Shown in pieces: positions 61,270 through 64,000 of a DNA stretch of 64,000 nt (the first letter of the stretch is position 1; each line of letters begins with the position of its first letter). A program made the position numbers and the translations under genes. The DNA is taken from contig ML682024.1 in the NCBI GenBank assembly GCA_007922195.1, positions 6,353,695 to 6,417,694 on the forward strand. The letters run 5' to 3'. The DNA comes from Podocnemis expansa (taxonomy: Eukaryota > Chordata > Testudines > Podocnemididae). The notes below the pieces were generated by a model. The model made no database searches and had not been told where the DNA came from. It saw only the letters and a program-made list of their open reading frames with translations.

Positions 61270-62024
61270 TCATCTCTCCTTATGGTGGGGATGGGCGCGG
61301 GGGGCCGAGGTGGCAATCAGCCCCTGGGCAGCATAATAGGTGGCCATAATGAGGAGCCTGGCCCAGGGCACTGGGACGCAGAAGTGGTCGATAGCCAGGA
61401 TGAGGTCAGAAGCCATGAAGAGCAAGGAGCCAGCGCCCCGAGCCAGGCTGGAAGCAGGGCTAGCCAAAGCCCGCCAGGCCACGGCCCCCAGCAGTGCCCC
61501 ATAGCCTCCCACAGCTAACACGTAGGGGCCCCTGAGGCAGGGCAATAGAGCCATGTAGGACCCAGCCCAGGCCAGTACTGCCAGAAGCAGCCCCAGGGGG
61601 CGGACAGGATGCAGCCCCAGGGCCCAGAGGTAGCAGATTTGAGCCAGGGCGAAGGCCACCATGCCTGAGAGGGAGAAGAAAGGGGGAACATAAGCACAAG
61701 ACTCTTCACTCCCAACCTGCAGACCACCCAACTAGCCCAGGCCTCGCCCCACCACCCTCCTAGCCCCCTACCTGGCAGGAAGAGGTGTGGCCAAACCAGG
61801 CAGATGTCACCCACACTGGAGCACAGCAGCCCCCAGAAGACCCTGCGGGCTGAGGGGGTCCAGGCACCGTCGCCCTGGGCCTGGGCCATTAGGAAGAATG
61901 CCAGACTCAGCAAAGGGAGGCTCTTGACGCCAGCACTGACCCAGCTGGGCTCTGGCAGCCACAAGGCAAAGTAGAGGCTACAGGAAGCCAGGAATGGCAG
62001 GAGCTTGAGTCGGCGGCTCTTGGC
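61270..62024 (-). CDS. TMEM86B: Lysoplasmalogenase TMEM86B, last two exons (partial)
   Basis: TMEM86B is a multi-pass YhhN-family membrane enzyme that hydrolyses the vinyl-ether bond of lysoplasmalogens. Exons 61772-62024 (253 nt) and 61270-61664 join in phase and end ...HHKER, stop. Conserved features: KLLPFLASCSLYFALWLPEP, SSVGDICLVWPHLFLPG (the first Asp-bearing YhhN block), HPVRPLG, LLFMASDLILAID (second Asp-rich block) and LLIMATYYAAQGLI. Several hydrophobic spans are visible. TMEM86A is similar; position beside PTPRH and SYT5 favours TMEM86B. The first exon, with the start codon, was not found and would lie above 62025, probably beyond the window or in the repeat-rich intron. Confidence 0.88.
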
Positions 62025-62129
62025 CTGCAGAAGGGGGTAGAAATCAACACAGATGGGGCCTGTCTAAACTGCAGAGTGCATAGAGAAGACTCTTTCTCCA
62101 TCCAATCAGTGACCACATGGCTCAGACAG

Positions 62130-63660
62130 AGCAACCTCCCACTTGTGTTAATGCTGAAACCTACTGATGATCACATTGGTCCCTTCTGACCTTAGAGTCT
62201 GAGTCTATGAAAGCCTCACACTAACCACCAAACATGTTAACTCTCAAGCCTACTGATGACCTGCTCTATGAGGCCATGTTTATTGCCATCATGTTCGCTA
62301 TAACCCCTACTGCTCAGTCAGTCTAGACCAAGGGTCTCAAACATGCGGCCCCTGGGCCGCATGTGGCTCCTAAAGCTATTTCCTGTGGCACGCAGTGACA
62401 CAGCCATTACTGATATTTTCAATATTGTATGGAAAGGCTTCAGTGGTGCGGCCCTTGGGCTACCATACTAATCCTCATGCACCCTCATGATGATTTGAGT
62501 TTGAGACCCCTGGTCTAGACACTGCGGCTATTTCTCCATGTTAACTCTGCTAGCGGAAATGGGGCATCATTAGGTTTCAGAGTTAACATTGCAAAACAAC
62601 TGACCAACTAGATTTTACAGGTTGGGTTACGTCAGTTATTTTGTCATGTTAACTTCCAAAGCACATAACCTATTTTAAACAGTGCACCTGTTGATTAATA
62701 CACTCTGAAAACTACTGACAGATCCATTCATGAGACTGATGCCATGTTCACTCTGAAACCTAATGATGATCCAGAGTTGACACTTTCCCCAACAAGCAAC
62801 TTATCAGGAGTGCTCAGCTAAATCTACTCATCTCAGGCTACTCCGCAGCCCTGTAGAACAGGGAACCGACTCTCTGTTACTACTATGTTCTGGGAACCTA
62901 CTGCTAATGGTATCAACCTTATTAACTATTTCACCATCTAGCTCCCCTAGAGAAGTTTAATCAGCTTACCTCCTGACACCTGATTCCAGTGGGGCCAGGA
63001 AGTGACTCCCACCCAGAAATTCACAGCAATTGGGAGTTAACTCTGAAGTCTATAGCTGTTATATAATACTTCAGCCTCTGTAATTCTGCTACGAGAGCAA
63101 CCACAGCAACGTCCAGCTATGCCTGTTTTATGAGCGATCCAGTCCCTCTTTCTTGCTGCTGTGTGTTAACTCTTAAGGCTACTGACAGCATCATTTCACC
63201 TGCAACTTTCTGATTTCATAATTGGGCTAGACTTTCCCCAGCAATTTCCAGCTGAATGGGGCATACCAACCCTGAAACATGCACCCGACTAAACTAAAAA
63301 CTGGACGCATCCATGCACTGTGGAGGGCATTCACTTTGCAACTACTGACAGCACAATCCTCTTAACTATTTCATTGCCAAGTGTTTTACCAGGAAGAGTG
63401 ACTATACTGTACCTTCACATGGATAAAAAATGGTCCCATTCATGCTAAAATAGCAGTGGTGACTCTGAGCTACTGATCACACAGCTGGCTCAAGACCCTT
63501 GTTAGCTATTTAATCACCAGAACTTAGGGCAGGAAGAGGCAGAACTTTCTCTGCTCCAAACTGTCCCTCCATTTTGCTGTCACTGTGGCCTGTTTACACC
63601 AAATGGGGCATTAACTCTGAAACCTACCGACATTGAGCTCTGAAGGTTATCAATGCCACC
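62130..63660. repeat. Degenerate TTAACTCTGAAACCTACTGA tandem repeat
   Basis: Units of roughly 60-90 bases recur, with variants such as TTAATGCTGAAACCTACTGA (62148), GTTAACTCTCAAGCCTACTG (62239), CACTCTGAAAACTACTGACAG (62701), GTTAACTCTTAAGGCTACTG (63167) and TTAACTCTGAAACCTACCGA (63611). A hAT element (62329-62512) lies inside. No coding exon was seen. Confidence 0.65.
62329..62512. mobile_element. Short hAT-type element with perfect 8-bp target duplication
   Basis: CAAGGGTCTCAAAC to GTTTGAGACCCCTG, flanked on both sides by GTCTAGAC (62321-62328 and 62513-62520). 184 bp, non-coding, with GGCCCCTGGGCCGCATGTGG in the core. Confidence 0.92.
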
Positions 63661-63926
63661 ACTGTGACCAGGGATACCCAGGCTGATTCTGCTACCAGCC
63701 CCAGTTTCACACCCCTCTAGGCCCAGGCCAGCTACAGGAAACAGCATAGAGCAGGTGGGGCAGGGAAATGCCACCACACTGTGTCAGGTCACAAGTCCAG
63801 TAGCCATAACAGCAGTGGAACAGAACGCGGACACTGGGAATCGGGGGTTGATGGTGGAAGGCAGGACTCCCAGGTTCTATCCCTGGCTGGGGGGTTAGGG
63901 GGATGCATGGATCTAGTGCCTTAGAG

Positions 63927-64000
63927 CAGTGGTTCCTAACCTTTCAAGGCTGGGGACCCCTTTTTTAATTAAAAAGTTTGTGGCCCCTGGCTGGAATTTT
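63927..64000. mobile_element. hAT-type element cut by window end
   Basis: CAGTGGTTCCTAACCTTTCA opens a further member of the CAG(T/C)GGTTC family. The other end is outside the window. Confidence 0.65.

Noticed and set aside
61907..62134. Minus-strand frame as TMEM86B first exon
   Set aside because: It reads through the acceptor at 62025, and its upstream part lacks similarity to TMEM86 N-termini.

Overview
This window looks like nuclear DNA of a non-avian sauropsid. The sequence alone cannot fix the species; a turtle is my first guess and a crocodilian the alternative. The genes are compact, intron-containing vertebrate genes with GT-AG splicing. The repeats are a CR1 LINE, tRNA-derived SINEs with a Glu-like promoter, a SINE with a CR1-like tail, many short hAT elements with 8-bp target duplications, and two DIRS-type tyrosine-recombinase retrotransposons. 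No viral, plasmid or bacterial gene was recognised.

Layout. 1-1825 holds the last three coding exons and 3' UTR of BCAT2 (+). 5430-8030 is a complete three-exon FGF21 (+) with GC boxes, a TATA box and an AU-rich 3' UTR. 10905-11720 is a broken alpha-1,2-fucosyltransferase gene (FUT1/FUT2 family, +). 12205-15160 is a decayed DIRS element. 17045-20600 is cardiac troponin I, TNNI3 (-), eight coding exons. 22100-29142 is DNAAF3 (-), eleven coding exons, with a CpG-rich promoter to about 29720 that contains an RFX-like X-box. 29850-34830 is a composite tetranucleotide satellite interrupted by a long CR1. 36020-39830 is a cluster of minisatellites. 40012-43382 is SYT5 (-), eight coding exons, with a probable non-coding first exon near 48935-49010. 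51341-59110 holds degraded receptor-type protein tyrosine phosphatase exons (PTPRH by position, -), split by a DIRS element at about 51829-57463. 61270-62024 holds the last two exons of TMEM86B (-).

The gene order matches two human chromosome 19q blocks: FUT1-FGF21-BCAT2 (19q13.33) and TNNI3-DNAAF3-SYT5-PTPRH-TMEM86B (19q13.42). Here they are adjacent, with the junction between about 11.7 and 17.0 kb. The genes are not an operon or pathway. They are a hepatokine, a mitochondrial aminotransferase, a heart sarcomere protein, a cilium assembly factor, a synaptic/secretory calcium sensor, a phosphatase relic and a lysoplasmalogenase. Much of the unusual structure is in the repeats: arrays of transcription-factor-like motifs, nested transposons, and SINE sequence inside the FGF21 5' UTR. 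All exon boundaries were read by eye from splice sites, reading frame and family similarity.
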